DNA from: VRUE01 sp963732225
GTDB lineage: Bacteria; Actinomycetota; Thermoleophilia; Solirubrobacterales; 70-9
Reading direction: 5' to 3'
Assembly (NCBI GenBank): GCA_963732225.1
Contig: CAVSYR010000005.1
Span: 992,001 to 1,056,000 of the forward strand
Length of the DNA: 64,000 bases
Shown here: positions 16,608 through 24,989 of the stretch, one piece after another
Position numbering within the stretch: the stretch's first letter is position 1
Layout: every line of letters begins with the position of its first letter
Made by a program: the position numbers and the translations under genes
The notes under the pieces: model-generated
Told to the model about the DNA's origin: nothing
What the model saw: only the letters and a program-made list of their open reading frames with translations
The model's database searches: none

Positions 16608-17725
16608 GGCGCCACCGGCTCCTCGTTGCCGAGCTGCTCGATGCCGCTCGCCCGCTGGCCGCCGGCGGCAAGCATCAGCTTGAAGTCGTGCGGGCTGGAG
16701 GCGTAGTCGAGGGCGACCTCCTCGGTCACCTTGCCCTCCATCACGTAGCGAAGCAGCGACTGGTCGAAGGTGCGCATGCCGTAGTACTCGCCTTCGCCGA
16801 TGACCTCAGTGATCTTGCCCGTTTCCTCCGGGTTGAGAATCAGGTCCTGGACGCGGCCGGTGACGACCATCACCTCGGAGGCGGCGACGCGGCCGTCGCC
16901 GGTCACGTCAGGCACGAGGCGCTGGGCGATCGCGCCCTTCAGGGTCGATGCGAGCATCACCCGCGCCTGCTGCTGCAGGTGGGGCGGGAAGAAGTCGACG
17001 ATACGGTTGATCGTCTCGGTCGCGTCGAGGGTGTGGACCGTGGAGAGCACGAGGTGGCCGGTCTCGGCGGCCGACAGCGCCGTGCGCACGGTCTCCTCGT
17101 CGCGCATCTCGCCGATCAGGATCACGTCGGGGTCCTGGCGCAGGACGCGGCGCATGGCGCGCCCGAAGCTGACCGTGTCAGAACCGACTTCGCGCTGGTT
17201 GACGATCGAGCGCTTGTCTTCGTGCAGGTACTCGATCGGATCCTCGAGCGTGACGATGTGGTGCGCCCGGGTCTGGTTGATGTGGTCGATCATCGCCGCC
17301 AGCGTCGTGCTCTTGCCCGAGCCGGTGGTGCCGGTGACGAGGATGATTCCGCGCGACTCTTCGGCCAGGCTGGTGACTACCGAGGGCAGGCCGAGTTCCT
17401 CGACCGAGCGAATCTCAAAGGGAATCGCGCGGCAGACGATCGAGATCGTGCCGCGCTGTTTGAAGGTGTTGACTCGGAAGCGGGCCAGGCCCGGGATCGA
17501 GTAGGAGAAGTCGGCCTCGCCGTCTGCCTCGAACTCGGTCAGCGAGCGCTCCTCGGCCATGGCGCGGAAGGCCTGCTCGGAGTCCTCCGGCCTGAGCGGC
17601 TGATAACCCTCGAGGTGCGCCAGTTCCCCGTGCATACGGGCGATCGGGGGAGCGCCGACCTTGACGTGAAGGTCGGAGCCCTCACGCTCAATCAGCGTGC
17701 GCAGCGCTGTATCGATGTCGAACAT
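16604..17725 (-). CDS. PilT/PilU-like retraction ATPase, second copy
   Basis: A 373-aa PilT-family ATPase: MFDIDTALRTLIEREGSDLHVKVGAPPIARMHGEL, Walker A GTTGSGKSTTLAAM, VTLEDPIEYLHEDKRSIVNQREVG, Walker B DPDVILIGEMRDEET, GHLVLSTVHTLDATETINRI. It differs widely from the PilT at 12981-14162, so the two are old paralogues, perhaps as PilT and PilU. The start ATG lies inside a short direct repeat (17714-17758). It is first of the - strand motor operon, directly after the sigma factor gene. Confidence 0.9.
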   Translation of the reverse strand: MFDIDTALRTLIEREGSDLHVKVGAPPIARMHGELAHLEGYQPLRPEDSEQAFRAMAEERSLTEFEADGEADFSYSIPGLARFRVNTFKQRGTISIVCRAIPFEIRSVEELGLPSVVTSLAEESRGIILVTGTTGSGKSTTLAAMIDHINQTRAHHIVTLEDPIEYLHEDKRSIVNQREVGSDTVSFGRAMRRVLRQDPDVILIGEMRDEETVRTALSAAETGHLVLSTVHTLDATETINRIVDFFPPHLQQQARVMLASTLKGAIAQRLVPDVTGDGRVAASEVMVVTGRVQDLILNPEETGKITEVIGEGEYYGMRTFDQSLLRYVMEGKVTEEVALDYASSPHDFKLMLAAGGQRASGIEQLGNEEPVAP

Positions 17726-17758
17726 CCCGACCTATATCGGCCGGGATGTCGAACATCC
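17714..17758. repeat. Duplicated 14-bp palindromic unit at the second pilT start
   Basis: GATGTCGAACATCC occurs at 17714-17727 and again at 17745-17758, 31 bp apart. Each unit is itself an imperfect palindrome (GATGT-CGA-ACATC). One copy contains the start codon of the ATPase gene; the other lies in the 50-bp gap after the sigma factor gene. It may be a paired operator or a small local duplication. Confidence 0.5.
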
Positions 17759-17775
17759 TTAGTCCTGGTGCGGAA

Positions 17776-18882
17776 TCAGGTGACCTCGCGCAGCTTCTGG
17801 GCTTCTCCCAGCTGCTGCAGCTTCTTCAGGCTCTGATTCTCGATCTGGCGGATGCGCTCGCGGGTGACGTTGAAGGTCCGCCCCACCTCGTCAAGCGTGC
17901 GCGGATGCTCACCGCCGAGGCCGTAGCGCAGCTCCAAAACGCGGCGCTCGCGGTAGGAGAGGTTCTCCAGCGCTTCCTTCAGCGCCTCTTTGGTCAGCAG
18001 GTCAGCCGCCCGGTCGAAGGGTGACTCAGCCTTCTCGTCGGCAATGAACTGACCGAACTCCGACTCCTCCTCGTCGCCAACCGGCTTCTCCAGCGAGACC
18101 GGCGCCTGGGCGGAGCGCTTGATCGAGTCGACCTCCTCGGGATCGATCCCCGTCACGTCGGCGATCTCCTCCGGGGTCGGCTCGCGGCCCAGCTCGGTGA
18201 CCAGCTTGCGCTCGGCGCGGCCGATCTTGTTCAGCTTCTCGACCACGTGCACCGGGATGCGGATCGTGCGCGCCTTGTCGGCGAGCGCACGGGCGATCGC
18301 CTGGCGGATCCACCAGGTGGCGTAGGTCGAGAACTTGAATCCCTTGCGGTAGTCGAACTTCTCCGCGGCGCGGACCAGTCCCAGCGTTCCCTCCTGGATC
18401 AGGTCGAGGAAGGGCAGGCCCTGGTTGCGGTAGTTCTTGGCGATCGAGACGACCAGGCGCAGGTTCGACTCGACCATTTTCTGCTTCGCGTCGAGGTCGC
18501 CGCGCTCGATCCGCTTGGCGAGTTCGACCTCCTCGGCGGCGGTCAGCAGGCGGACCTTGCCGATGTCCTTGAGGAACAACTGCAAGCTGTCCGTGGTCAT
18601 GTCCGGTTTTAGGTCGAGCGCGGCTTTCTGGCGGCGCCGGCCTTTTTTCCCGGTGTCGATCGGAAGCGCTTCCGCGGCCGCTTTCTGGGCCGGGTCCATG
18701 TCCTCGACGAGCTCGATCCCCGACTTCTCGAGGTGCCCGTAGAGGTCCTCGACGTCCGACTCGTCCAGATCAACCTCCGAGACCGCGGAGGCGACATCGC
18801 CGAAGGTCAGCACGCCAAGCTGCTGCCCACGGGTAATGAGGCCTTTGACCTCCTCCAACTCCTGAAGCTCTGCTACCAGCAT
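17776..18882 (-). CDS. rpoD: Primary RNA polymerase sigma factor (RpoD/SigA)
   Basis: A 368-aa group 1 sigma-70. Region 1.1-like acidic N-terminus (about 1-60), region 1.2 DSLQLFLKDIGKVRLLTAAEEVELAKRIE, region 2 NLRLVVSIAKNYRNQGLPFLDLIQEGTLGLVRAAEKFDYRKGFKFSTYATWWIRQAI, region 3 and region 4 RERRVLELRYGLGGEHPRTLDEVGRTFNVTRERIRQIE are all complete. The RERIRQIE recognition helix identifies a housekeeping sigma. It is upstream of the motor operon on the same strand with a 50-bp gap, so some read-through is possible. Short for actinobacteria because the Lys/Ala-rich N-terminal extension is missing. Confidence 0.93.
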   Translation of the reverse strand: MLVAELQELEEVKGLITRGQQLGVLTFGDVASAVSEVDLDESDVEDLYGHLEKSGIELVEDMDPAQKAAAEALPIDTGKKGRRRQKAALDLKPDMTTDSLQLFLKDIGKVRLLTAAEEVELAKRIERGDLDAKQKMVESNLRLVVSIAKNYRNQGLPFLDLIQEGTLGLVRAAEKFDYRKGFKFSTYATWWIRQAIARALADKARTIRIPVHVVEKLNKIGRAERKLVTELGREPTPEEIADVTGIDPEEVDSIKRSAQAPVSLEKPVGDEEESEFGQFIADEKAESPFDRAADLLTKEALKEALENLSYRERRVLELRYGLGGEHPRTLDEVGRTFNVTRERIRQIENQSLKKLQQLGEAQKLREVT

Positions 18883-19083
18883 CCTGTCTGACTCGTTTCT
18901 TTCGAAAGGTGGTTAAGTCCCTGCGACTAGAACGCCGCCGATGGCGGAGAGTCGCGAAAAAAATGACCGGCTATCCGGTCCGAGAAGCTGAATATCCTGC
19001 GCTGGCCTTAAGGCCTGGGACGGGCGATCTGGATTCGCTCAAACGTCTGTTCGCATATTAGTCGCTTCAGTTTCTGAAGTCAA
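18883..19083. other. Divergent promoter region between rpoD and yihY
   Basis: This 200-bp gap must hold the promoters of both genes. It is AT-richer than its surroundings in places (AAAAAAA at about 18957, GCATATTAG at about 19053). No recognisable RNA family was seen. The repeat at 19064-19080 lies just before the yihY start. Confidence 0.5.
19064..19080. promoter_or_regulatory. Operator-like inverted repeat before yihY
   Basis: GCTTCAGTTTCTGAAGT has perfect 6-bp arms CTTCAG/CTGAAG around TTT and ends 3 bp before the yihY ATG. It matches the site in front of the HxlR-type gene at 142-158 in 15 of 17 positions. A protein bound here would block initiation, so repression is the likely mode. 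Confidence 0.5.
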
Positions 19084-19986
19084 ATGCCCAAAACCATGCG
19101 ACAAACCCGCCCTTGGCTGCACGCCTTCTGGAATCGAGCGTACCGCGAGAACGTCACCGGCCTCTCGGCAATGGTCGCCTACAACCTGATGCTGGCGGTC
19201 TTCCCCTTCGCCCTCCTGGTGCTCTTCATCGGTGGCCAGGTGCTGAAGATCGGCGGCGTCGAGGCGAGCGTGCTCGACGACCTCAAGCGGCTCTTCCCCA
19301 ACGTCGAGCAGCACACGCTGACCGACGTGCTCAACCGGATCGAGGAAAACTCGGCGACGATCGGGATCGCCGCCTTCTTCGGCTCGCTCTGGATCGGCGC
19401 CTCCTTCTGGGGCGCGATGGACACCGCCTTCTGCCGCATTTACCACGTCGAGTGCCGCGGCTGGGTCGAGCAGAAGCGCTTCTCCTTCGCGATGCTGGCG
19501 GTCGTCCTGCTCTTCATCGCGGCCAGCATCTTCCTGCCGGCGATGGAGAGCAGCCTGGTCGCCAGCACCGACCGCCTGCCCTTCGGCCTCTCCGACATCA
19601 AGGCGATCGACACCGCGCTGCTGCTCGGCGCCGCGATCCTGATCACCTTCCTGATCTGCTCGGTGATCTTCTGGGCCGTGCCGAAGGGACACATGCCCTG
19701 GCGCGCGGTCTGGCCCGGGGCCACCTTCGTCACCTTCAGCGCCGGCATCGCCAACTGGCTCTTTCCGATCTACCTCTCCAACGTCTCCAGCCTCTCGCGC
19801 TTTGGCTCGACCCTGGGTTTCGTCCTGATCGCCCTGCTCTGGTTCTACGTGCTCAGCCTCGCTCTACTGGCCGGCGCGGTGATCAACTCGCTGCGGCATG
19901 AGCTGCGCGAGACCGGCGAAATGCCCTACGGCCCGGGTACTGAAGCGAAGAAGCCCTGTGGCTGCGAAGAAGAGGCTCAGCCGTAG
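19084..19986 (+). CDS. YihY/BrkB-family inner-membrane protein
   Basis: A 300-aa membrane protein with about six helices. Family features are NVTGLSAMVAYNLMLAVFPFALLVLFIGG at the N-terminus, a central amphipathic segment, and WRAVWPGATFVTFSAGIANWLFPIYLSN plus STLGFVLIALLWFYVLSLALLAGAVINS near the end. YihY proteins were once called ribonuclease BN in error; the true role is unknown, possibly transport or export. The last 10 bp overlap the convergent glpX gene. The HxlR-like operator suggests stress-dependent expression. Confidence 0.88.
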   Translation: MPKTMRQTRPWLHAFWNRAYRENVTGLSAMVAYNLMLAVFPFALLVLFIGGQVLKIGGVEASVLDDLKRLFPNVEQHTLTDVLNRIEENSATIGIAAFFGSLWIGASFWGAMDTAFCRIYHVECRGWVEQKRFSFAMLAVVLLFIAASIFLPAMESSLVASTDRLPFGLSDIKAIDTALLLGAAILITFLICSVIFWAVPKGHMPWRAVWPGATFVTFSAGIANWLFPIYLSNVSSLSRFGSTLGFVLIALLWFYVLSLALLAGAVINSLRHELRETGEMPYGPGTEAKKPCGCEEEAQP

Positions 19987-20981
19987 CGCTCGCCGGTGAC
20001 CGCGCGCAGCTTGGCGCGGTCGTGGCGGGCCTGTACGCGACGCACCGTGCCTGAGCGCGAGCGCATGACCAGCGATTCGGTGGTCGCCCCGTTGCCGCGG
20101 TAGCGGACCCCCTGGAGCACGTCGCCGTCGGTGACGCCGGTGGCGGAGAAGAAGACGTCCTCGCCCGAGCAGAGGTCGTTGGCGGTAAGCACGCGCTCGA
20201 GGTCATAGCCGGCGTCGACCGCGGCGCTGCGCTCCTCCTCGTTGCGCGGCCAGAGCCGGCCGAGCAGCTGCCCGCCCATCGACTTCAGCGCCGCGGCGGA
20301 GAGGACGCCCTCGGGTGTGCCGCCGATGCCCCAGAGCAGGTCGACCGGCGAGCGTTCGCTGACCGCGAGCAGCGCCGCCGAGACGTCGCCGTCACTGATC
20401 AGCCGCAGGCGCGCTCCCGCCTCGCGCACTTCGCGCATCGCCTCCTCGTGGCGCGGCCGGTCGAGCATGACGACGATCACGTCGCCGACGCTCTCGCCCT
20501 TGCGCTCGGCGATCAGCTCCAAGGTCTCGGGCAGGGGCCGGTCGAGATCGAGCAGGTCAGCGATCTCCTCACCGCCCGCCATCTTTTCCATGTAGACGCA
20601 GGGCCCGGGGTCGAACATCGAGCCGCGCTCGGCAAGCGCGATCACGGCCAGGGCACTGGGCATGCCGCGGGCGCAGAGCGTCGTCCCCTCCAGCGGGTCG
20701 ACCGCGATGTCGACCACGGGTGGGCTGCCGTCACCGATCTGCTCGCCGTTGAAGAGCATCGGCGCCTCGTCCTTCTCGCCCTCGCCGATCACCACGACGC
20801 CGTCCATCGCGACCGTGTCGAGCACGAAGCGCATCGCGTCAACGGCCGCTCCGTCAGCGGCCAGCTTGTCGCCGCGACCAACCCAGCGAGCGGCGGCGAG
20901 CGCCGCCGCCTCGGTGACTCGAACGAGCTCCAGCGCGAGGTTGCGATCGGGCTTGGTTGGCGAGGTCTCCCCCATCGGCAC
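19977..20981 (-). CDS. glpX: Fructose-1,6-bisphosphatase class II
   Basis: GlpX hydrolyses fructose 1,6-bisphosphate to fructose 6-phosphate in gluconeogenesis. The 334-aa protein carries the class II signatures VVIGEGEKDEAPMLFNGEQIGDG and VDIAVDPLEGTTLCARG (metal-binding Asp/Glu) and GTPEGVLSAAALKSMGG. Length and motif order are normal. In actinobacteria GlpX is usually the only FBPase. It is a single gene between convergent and divergent neighbours. Confidence 0.94.
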   Translation of the reverse strand: MPMGETSPTKPDRNLALELVRVTEAAALAAARWVGRGDKLAADGAAVDAMRFVLDTVAMDGVVVIGEGEKDEAPMLFNGEQIGDGSPPVVDIAVDPLEGTTLCARGMPSALAVIALAERGSMFDPGPCVYMEKMAGGEEIADLLDLDRPLPETLELIAERKGESVGDVIVVMLDRPRHEEAMREVREAGARLRLISDGDVSAALLAVSERSPVDLLWGIGGTPEGVLSAAALKSMGGQLLGRLWPRNEEERSAAVDAGYDLERVLTANDLCSGEDVFFSATGVTDGDVLQGVRYRGNGATTESLVMRSRSGTVRRVQARHDRAKLRAVTGERYG

Positions 20982-21002
20982 GGCAGGCTATAGGGTCGGG
21001 CG

Positions 21003-21935
21003 GTGGCTCAACGCTGGGGATTGACACTGCCTTTGCCCGGGCTCACCCTCGCCGCTCACGAGGAGCACGTGAAGCGAGCCGAGGCCGCCGGCTACACCGA
21101 CTTCTGGAGCGGCGAGACCAACGGGCCCGACGGCTTCACGCCGCTTGCCCTGAGCGCCGCCTGGACCGAGCGGGCGCGCCTGGGCACCGGGATCGTCGGC
21201 GTCTTCCAGCGCGGGCCAGCGCTGCTCGCGCAGGAGGCGGCGGCGCTTGCCAGCGCCTCGGACGGACGCTTCGTGCTCGGCATCGGCTCCTCCTCGGACC
21301 GCATCGTCGAAGGCTGGAACGGCATCCCCTTCGAGCGACCGCTGGCCAAGGTGCGGGAGACGCTCGACTTCCTCGACGCGGCCCTGGCTGGAGAGCGCAC
21401 CGCCAGCGGCTTCAAACTGGAGAGCGCCCCGGCACAGCCGGTGCCCGTTGTACTCGCGGCGCTGCGCGGCAAGATGCTCGAGCTGGCGGTCGAGCGCGCC
21501 AGCGGCGCCTTCACCAACTTCCTGCCGCTCGGCGGACTACCCAAGGTCACTGCGCAGCTGGACGGCGCACCCGAGGGCTTCGAGCTGCTCTGCCGCTTCT
21601 TCTGCCTGCCGGGCGAGCGCGAGGCGGTCGAGCCACTGGCCCGCTTCATGTTCTCCTCCTACATCACCGTGCCGGTCTACGCCGCCTTCTACCGCTGGCT
21701 CGGCTACGGCGAGCAGATCGCACCGATGATCGAGGCCTGGGAGGCGGGCGATCGCCAAGCTGCCGCGGCAGCCGCTCCCTGGGAGCTGATCGAGGAGATG
21801 TTTATCTTCGGCACCCCGGCAGAGATGAAGGAGCGGATCGACTCCTTCGTCGCCGGCGGGATCACCCTGCCGATCCTCACCCCGATCACGACGCCGGACA
21901 AGCTCGGCGAGCTGATCGACGCCCTGGCGCCGTAA
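21003..21935 (+). CDS. LLM-class F420-dependent oxidoreductase
   Basis: The 310-aa protein (GTG start) has the luciferase-like TIM-barrel pattern: WGLTLPLPGLTLAAHEEHVKRAEAAGYTDFWSGE, RARLGTGIVGVFQRGPALLAQEAAALASASDGRFVLGIGSSS and a C-terminal GGITLPILTPI. Such enzymes move hydride between F420H2 (or flavin) and an unknown substrate. F420 use is inferred from family and lineage. It stands alone, 20 bp from the divergent glpX gene. Confidence 0.8.
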   Translation: MAQRWGLTLPLPGLTLAAHEEHVKRAEAAGYTDFWSGETNGPDGFTPLALSAAWTERARLGTGIVGVFQRGPALLAQEAAALASASDGRFVLGIGSSSDRIVEGWNGIPFERPLAKVRETLDFLDAALAGERTASGFKLESAPAQPVPVVLAALRGKMLELAVERASGAFTNFLPLGGLPKVTAQLDGAPEGFELLCRFFCLPGEREAVEPLARFMFSSYITVPVYAAFYRWLGYGEQIAPMIEAWEAGDRQAAAAAAPWELIEEMFIFGTPAEMKERIDSFVAGGITLPILTPITTPDKLGELIDALAP

Positions 21936-21944
21936 AGCGCGGCA

Positions 21945-22913
21945 CTAAGCGGGCCGGGCGAGGCTGAGCGCGTAGTCGCAGTCGGCGTCGGTGAACCAAC
22001 CGTCGATCGCCAGCCCGGCCTCCGCGTAGACCGCCGCGAGCTTCTCGTAGGTGAACTTGGAGGAGATCTCGGTCCGCATCTCCTCGCCAGCCTCGAACTC
22101 GACTGAGAGGTCGATGTCGTCCAGTTGCACGGTCTGCGCCTCGCGCGAGCGTAGGCGAATGTCCATCCGCGCCTCGACCTCGTCGTAGCGGGCGACGTGC
22201 TCGAAGGCATCGAGGTCGAAGTCGGCGCCCAGCTCGCGGTTCAGCACCGCCAGCACGTTCTTGTTGAACTCGGCGGTGACACCGCTGGCATCGTCGTAAG
22301 CGGCCTCGAGCCGCTCCCGCCCCTTGACCAGGTCGGTGCCGAGCAGGAGCCGGTCCTCGGGCCCCATCAGCTCCCTGAGGCGAACCAGGAACTCACGACG
22401 GGGCTGCGGGTAGAGGTTGCCGATCGTGCCGCCGAGGAAGGCGACGAGGCGACCACCATCACCATCGGGGATGCGCTCGAGGTGCTGCTCGAAGTCGCAG
22501 ACGAGGCCGCGGATCGCCAGGCCCGGGTACTCCTCGACCAGCAGGGCGGCGGTTTCGTGGGTGATCTCCTCGGAGATGTCGACCGGGACGTAGGTGTGCA
22601 AGCAGTCGGCCTCACGCATCGCGTCGAGCAGGTGGCGGGTCTTGGCCGCCGAGCCGGAGCCGAGCTCGACCAGCGAGCGCGGCGCACCCGCCGCGGCGAT
22701 GATCTCGCCCGATCGCTCGGCCAGGATCGAGCGCTCGGCCCGGGTCGGGTAGTACTCCTCCAGCTCGGTGATCTGCTCGAAGAGCTGCGAGCCGCGCTCG
22801 TCGTAGAAGTACTTCGGCGCCAGCTCCTTCGGCTGCGCCGAGAGGCCGTCGCGGACGTCGCTCGCCATCTTCGCCGCGGTGTCGGCGTCGAGGTGGACCT
22901 CGATCGCGATCAT
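21945..22913 (-). CDS. egtD: L-histidine N-alpha-methyltransferase EgtD
   Basis: EgtD trimethylates histidine to hercynine with S-adenosylmethionine, the first step of ergothioneine synthesis. The 322-aa protein shows LSAQPKELAPKYFYDERGSQLFEQITELEEYYPTRAE at the N-terminus, SAM motif I LVELGSGSAAKTRHLL, and FLGGTIGNLYP. The C-terminal WFTDADCDYALSLA matches the substrate-binding end. The start overlaps the egtB stop by 4 bp, so the two are one operon. Confidence 0.95.
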   Translation of the reverse strand: MIAIEVHLDADTAAKMASDVRDGLSAQPKELAPKYFYDERGSQLFEQITELEEYYPTRAERSILAERSGEIIAAAGAPRSLVELGSGSAAKTRHLLDAMREADCLHTYVPVDISEEITHETAALLVEEYPGLAIRGLVCDFEQHLERIPDGDGGRLVAFLGGTIGNLYPQPRREFLVRLRELMGPEDRLLLGTDLVKGRERLEAAYDDASGVTAEFNKNVLAVLNRELGADFDLDAFEHVARYDEVEARMDIRLRSREAQTVQLDDIDLSVEFEAGEEMRTEISSKFTYEKLAAVYAEAGLAIDGWFTDADCDYALSLARPA

Positions 22914-24019
22914 GCGTCTGCCGCCAGCCGGATGCCGGAGAAGATCTGGCGACGCTCGGGCAGGTCCCAGTTGCGGAAGCTGGGCCGCATCACGTTGCGG
23001 CGAGTGGCCCAGGCGCCGCCGCGAAGGACCTTGTAGGTGTCGCCGAAGAAGACCTGTGAGTACTCCGGGTAAGGGAAGGCCTCAAAGCCCGGGTAGGCGA
23101 GAAAGTCCGAGGAGGTCCATTCCCAGGCCTGGCCGACACCCTCGAGCCGCGGCGACGCCGCCTCCCACTCGTGCTCGCTTGGCAGGCGCTTGCCCGCCCA
23201 GCGGGCGAGCGCGTCGGCCTCATGCCAGGAGACATGGAGGACGGGATGGGCCGGGTCGATCGGGTCGCGACCTCCCATCCTCGTCAGCACCCATCCCCCG
23301 TCGCCTTCGCGCTCCCAGTACAGCGGGGCCTCGGCGGCGGTCTCCTCCATGAACTGGATGTACGTGGCATTGGCCACAGGAGTTCGATCGATCTCGAACG
23401 GGGCGAGCTCGACCGCGTGGCGGGGGCGCTCGTTGTCGTAGGCGAAACCTCGTGGCGGGGCGCCGATCTCATACTCGCCGCCCGCGATCGAGATCGTCTC
23501 GGGGCCCGGCCCGGGAGCGCGGAGAGCACCGAGCTCGGGGTCAACCGGGTTGTAGTCGTCGACCATCTGCAGCAGCTGCAGCATCGTCTCGTTGTGCTGC
23601 TGCTCGTGGGTCAGCAGCATCTCGTAGACGAAGCCTTCGCGCAGCAGCTGGTCCTCGGCACCAGGCCCGATGTCGACCTCCGAGAGCACCTCGAGCGTGC
23701 GCTCGCGCACGTCGGCGAGGTAGGCGCGCAGCTCCGCGTCGCGCAGGATCGGCAGCTCGCCACGGGCCTTGCGCGGGTTCTCGATCGCGTCGTAGAAGCG
23801 GCCGAGCTCACCGTGCAGGGGCTCGCGCTCGCCGATCGTCTGCACCAGCCAGAGCTCCTCGAAGTTGGCGATGTGACCGAGATCCCAGGCCAACGGACTG
23901 AGCAGTGGTGAGTAGACACGGTTGAGCTGCTCGTCGTCGAGCGGCTGGAGCAGCTCCAATGTGAACTGGCGCGCCTCTGCGAGGCGCTCCGCGATCGCTT
24001 CCTTGGAGCTGGGCGTCAC
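22910..24019 (-). CDS. egtB: Ergothioneine sulfoxide synthase EgtB
   Basis: EgtB is a non-heme iron enzyme joining hercynine and a cysteine donor to form the sulfoxide. The 369-aa protein has an N-terminal DinB-like domain with the 3-His iron site (LGHIANFEELW near residue 50 and THEQQHNETM near 138) and a C-terminal FGE-sulfatase domain (PVLHVSWHEADALARWAGKRLPSEHEWEAA, LRGGAWATRRNVMRPSFRNW). It is the upstream gene of an egtB-egtD pair. egtA, egtC and egtE are absent from the window. Confidence 0.94.
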   Translation of the reverse strand: MTPSSKEAIAERLAEARQFTLELLQPLDDEQLNRVYSPLLSPLAWDLGHIANFEELWLVQTIGEREPLHGELGRFYDAIENPRKARGELPILRDAELRAYLADVRERTLEVLSEVDIGPGAEDQLLREGFVYEMLLTHEQQHNETMLQLLQMVDDYNPVDPELGALRAPGPGPETISIAGGEYEIGAPPRGFAYDNERPRHAVELAPFEIDRTPVANATYIQFMEETAAEAPLYWEREGDGGWVLTRMGGRDPIDPAHPVLHVSWHEADALARWAGKRLPSEHEWEAASPRLEGVGQAWEWTSSDFLAYPGFEAFPYPEYSQVFFGDTYKVLRGGAWATRRNVMRPSFRNWDLPERRQIFSGIRLAADA

Positions 24020-24081
24020 CTCGGTGGCGATGCGGAAACCCTAGCGAGGCTTGCTTACGGGGGTGTGAACGGAAACCCGAA

Positions 24082-24132
24082 CGAACTGCATCAACTTCTC
24101 TATCCAGCAGGTGGAAAAGTTGATGCAGTTCG
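24082..24132. repeat. 16-bp inverted repeat in the egtB/SDR divergent gap
   Basis: Perfect arms CGAACTGCATCAACTT (24082-24097) and AAGTTGATGCAGTTCG (24117-24132) surround a 19-bp spacer. The repeat occupies much of the 132-bp region between the divergent egtB and SDR starts and ends 20 bp before the latter. It could be a bipartite operator or a hairpin in either transcript. Confidence 0.7.
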
Positions 24133-24151
24133 GCTGTGTAGGGTGCGCGCC

Positions 24152-24919
24152 GTGGACATCGCGGGCAAGAGTGCGCTGGTGGCCGGAGGAGCTTCGGGGC
24201 TCGGCGAGGCGACCGCGCGGGCGCTGGTCGAGGCCGGCGCAGCGGTAACGATCGCCGATCTCAACGCCGAGAAGGGCGAGGCGCTGGCCGCGGAGCTGGG
24301 GCCCAGCGCGATGTTCGTGCAGGCCGACGTCACCGACCAGGCGGCGGTGTCCACCGCGGTCGAGAAGGCAGCGACGCACGACGACGGGCTACGGATCTCG
24401 GTCTGCTGTGCCGGCATTGGTTGGGCCGAGCGGGTCGCGCACAAAGGCGGCCCCCACAACCTCGAATTCTTCTCCAACGTGGTCAAGGTCAACCTGATCG
24501 GCACCTTCAACGTGCTGCGCTTCGCCGCTGCGGCGATGAGCGAGAACGAGGCCGATGGCGAGGGTGAGCGCGGCGTCTGCATCAACACCGCCTCGATCGC
24601 CGCCTACGACGGCCAGATCGGCCAGATCGCCTACGCCGCCTCCAAGGGCGGCATCGTCGGCATGACCCTGCCGGCGGCTCGCGACATGGCCTCACGCGGG
24701 GTCCGCGTCGTCACCATCGCCCCCGGCCTCTTCGACACACCGCTGCTGGCGGCGCTGCCCGAGGAGGCCCGCACGGCCCTGGGCGAAGGCATCCCCTTCC
24801 CCTCCCGCCTCGGACGCCCCGAGGAGTACGGCCGCCTGGTCGGCCAGATCGTCGCCAACCCGATGCTCAACGGCGAGACGATCCGCCTCGACGGCGCCCT
24901 GCGGATGCCACCGAAGTAA
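24152..24919 (+). CDS. SDR-family dehydrogenase, HSD10-like
   Basis: Start GTG 24152 (VDIAGKSALVAGGASGLGEATARALVEAGA) gives a 255-aa classical short-chain dehydrogenase; the longer reading would translate the inverted repeat. It has the TGxxxGxG variant AGGASGLG, the ADVTDQ acidic loop, and the catalytic Ser-Tyr-Lys set in INTASIAAYDGQIGQIAYAASKGG. Overall similarity is to type 2 3-hydroxyacyl-CoA dehydrogenases (SDR5C), which act in beta-oxidation of short or branched acyl-CoA. Substrate not certain. Confidence 0.85.
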   Translation: MDIAGKSALVAGGASGLGEATARALVEAGAAVTIADLNAEKGEALAAELGPSAMFVQADVTDQAAVSTAVEKAATHDDGLRISVCCAGIGWAERVAHKGGPHNLEFFSNVVKVNLIGTFNVLRFAAAAMSENEADGEGERGVCINTASIAAYDGQIGQIAYAASKGGIVGMTLPAARDMASRGVRVVTIAPGLFDTPLLAALPEEARTALGEGIPFPSRLGRPEEYGRLVGQIVANPMLNGETIRLDGALRMPPK

Positions 24920-24920
24920 T

Positions 24921-24960
24921 CCTCCCCCCATTTTCCGTCTCACAGGTGGAAAAAGGAGGG
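24921..24960. terminator. Intergenic hairpin between convergent genes
   Basis: CCTCC...TTTTCC pairs with GGAAAA...GGAGG around a roughly 10-nt loop, just after the SDR stop. It lies between two convergent genes and could end transcription from both sides. No clear U-run follows, so it is only a candidate. Confidence 0.4.
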
Positions 24961-24989
24961 CGGGTGCTGGGTGGGGGCGTCGGAGACCC

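Noticed and set aside
24921..24960. CRISPR-like or riboswitch signal near the SDR end
   Set aside because: Only a single hairpin, no repeats or known aptamer.
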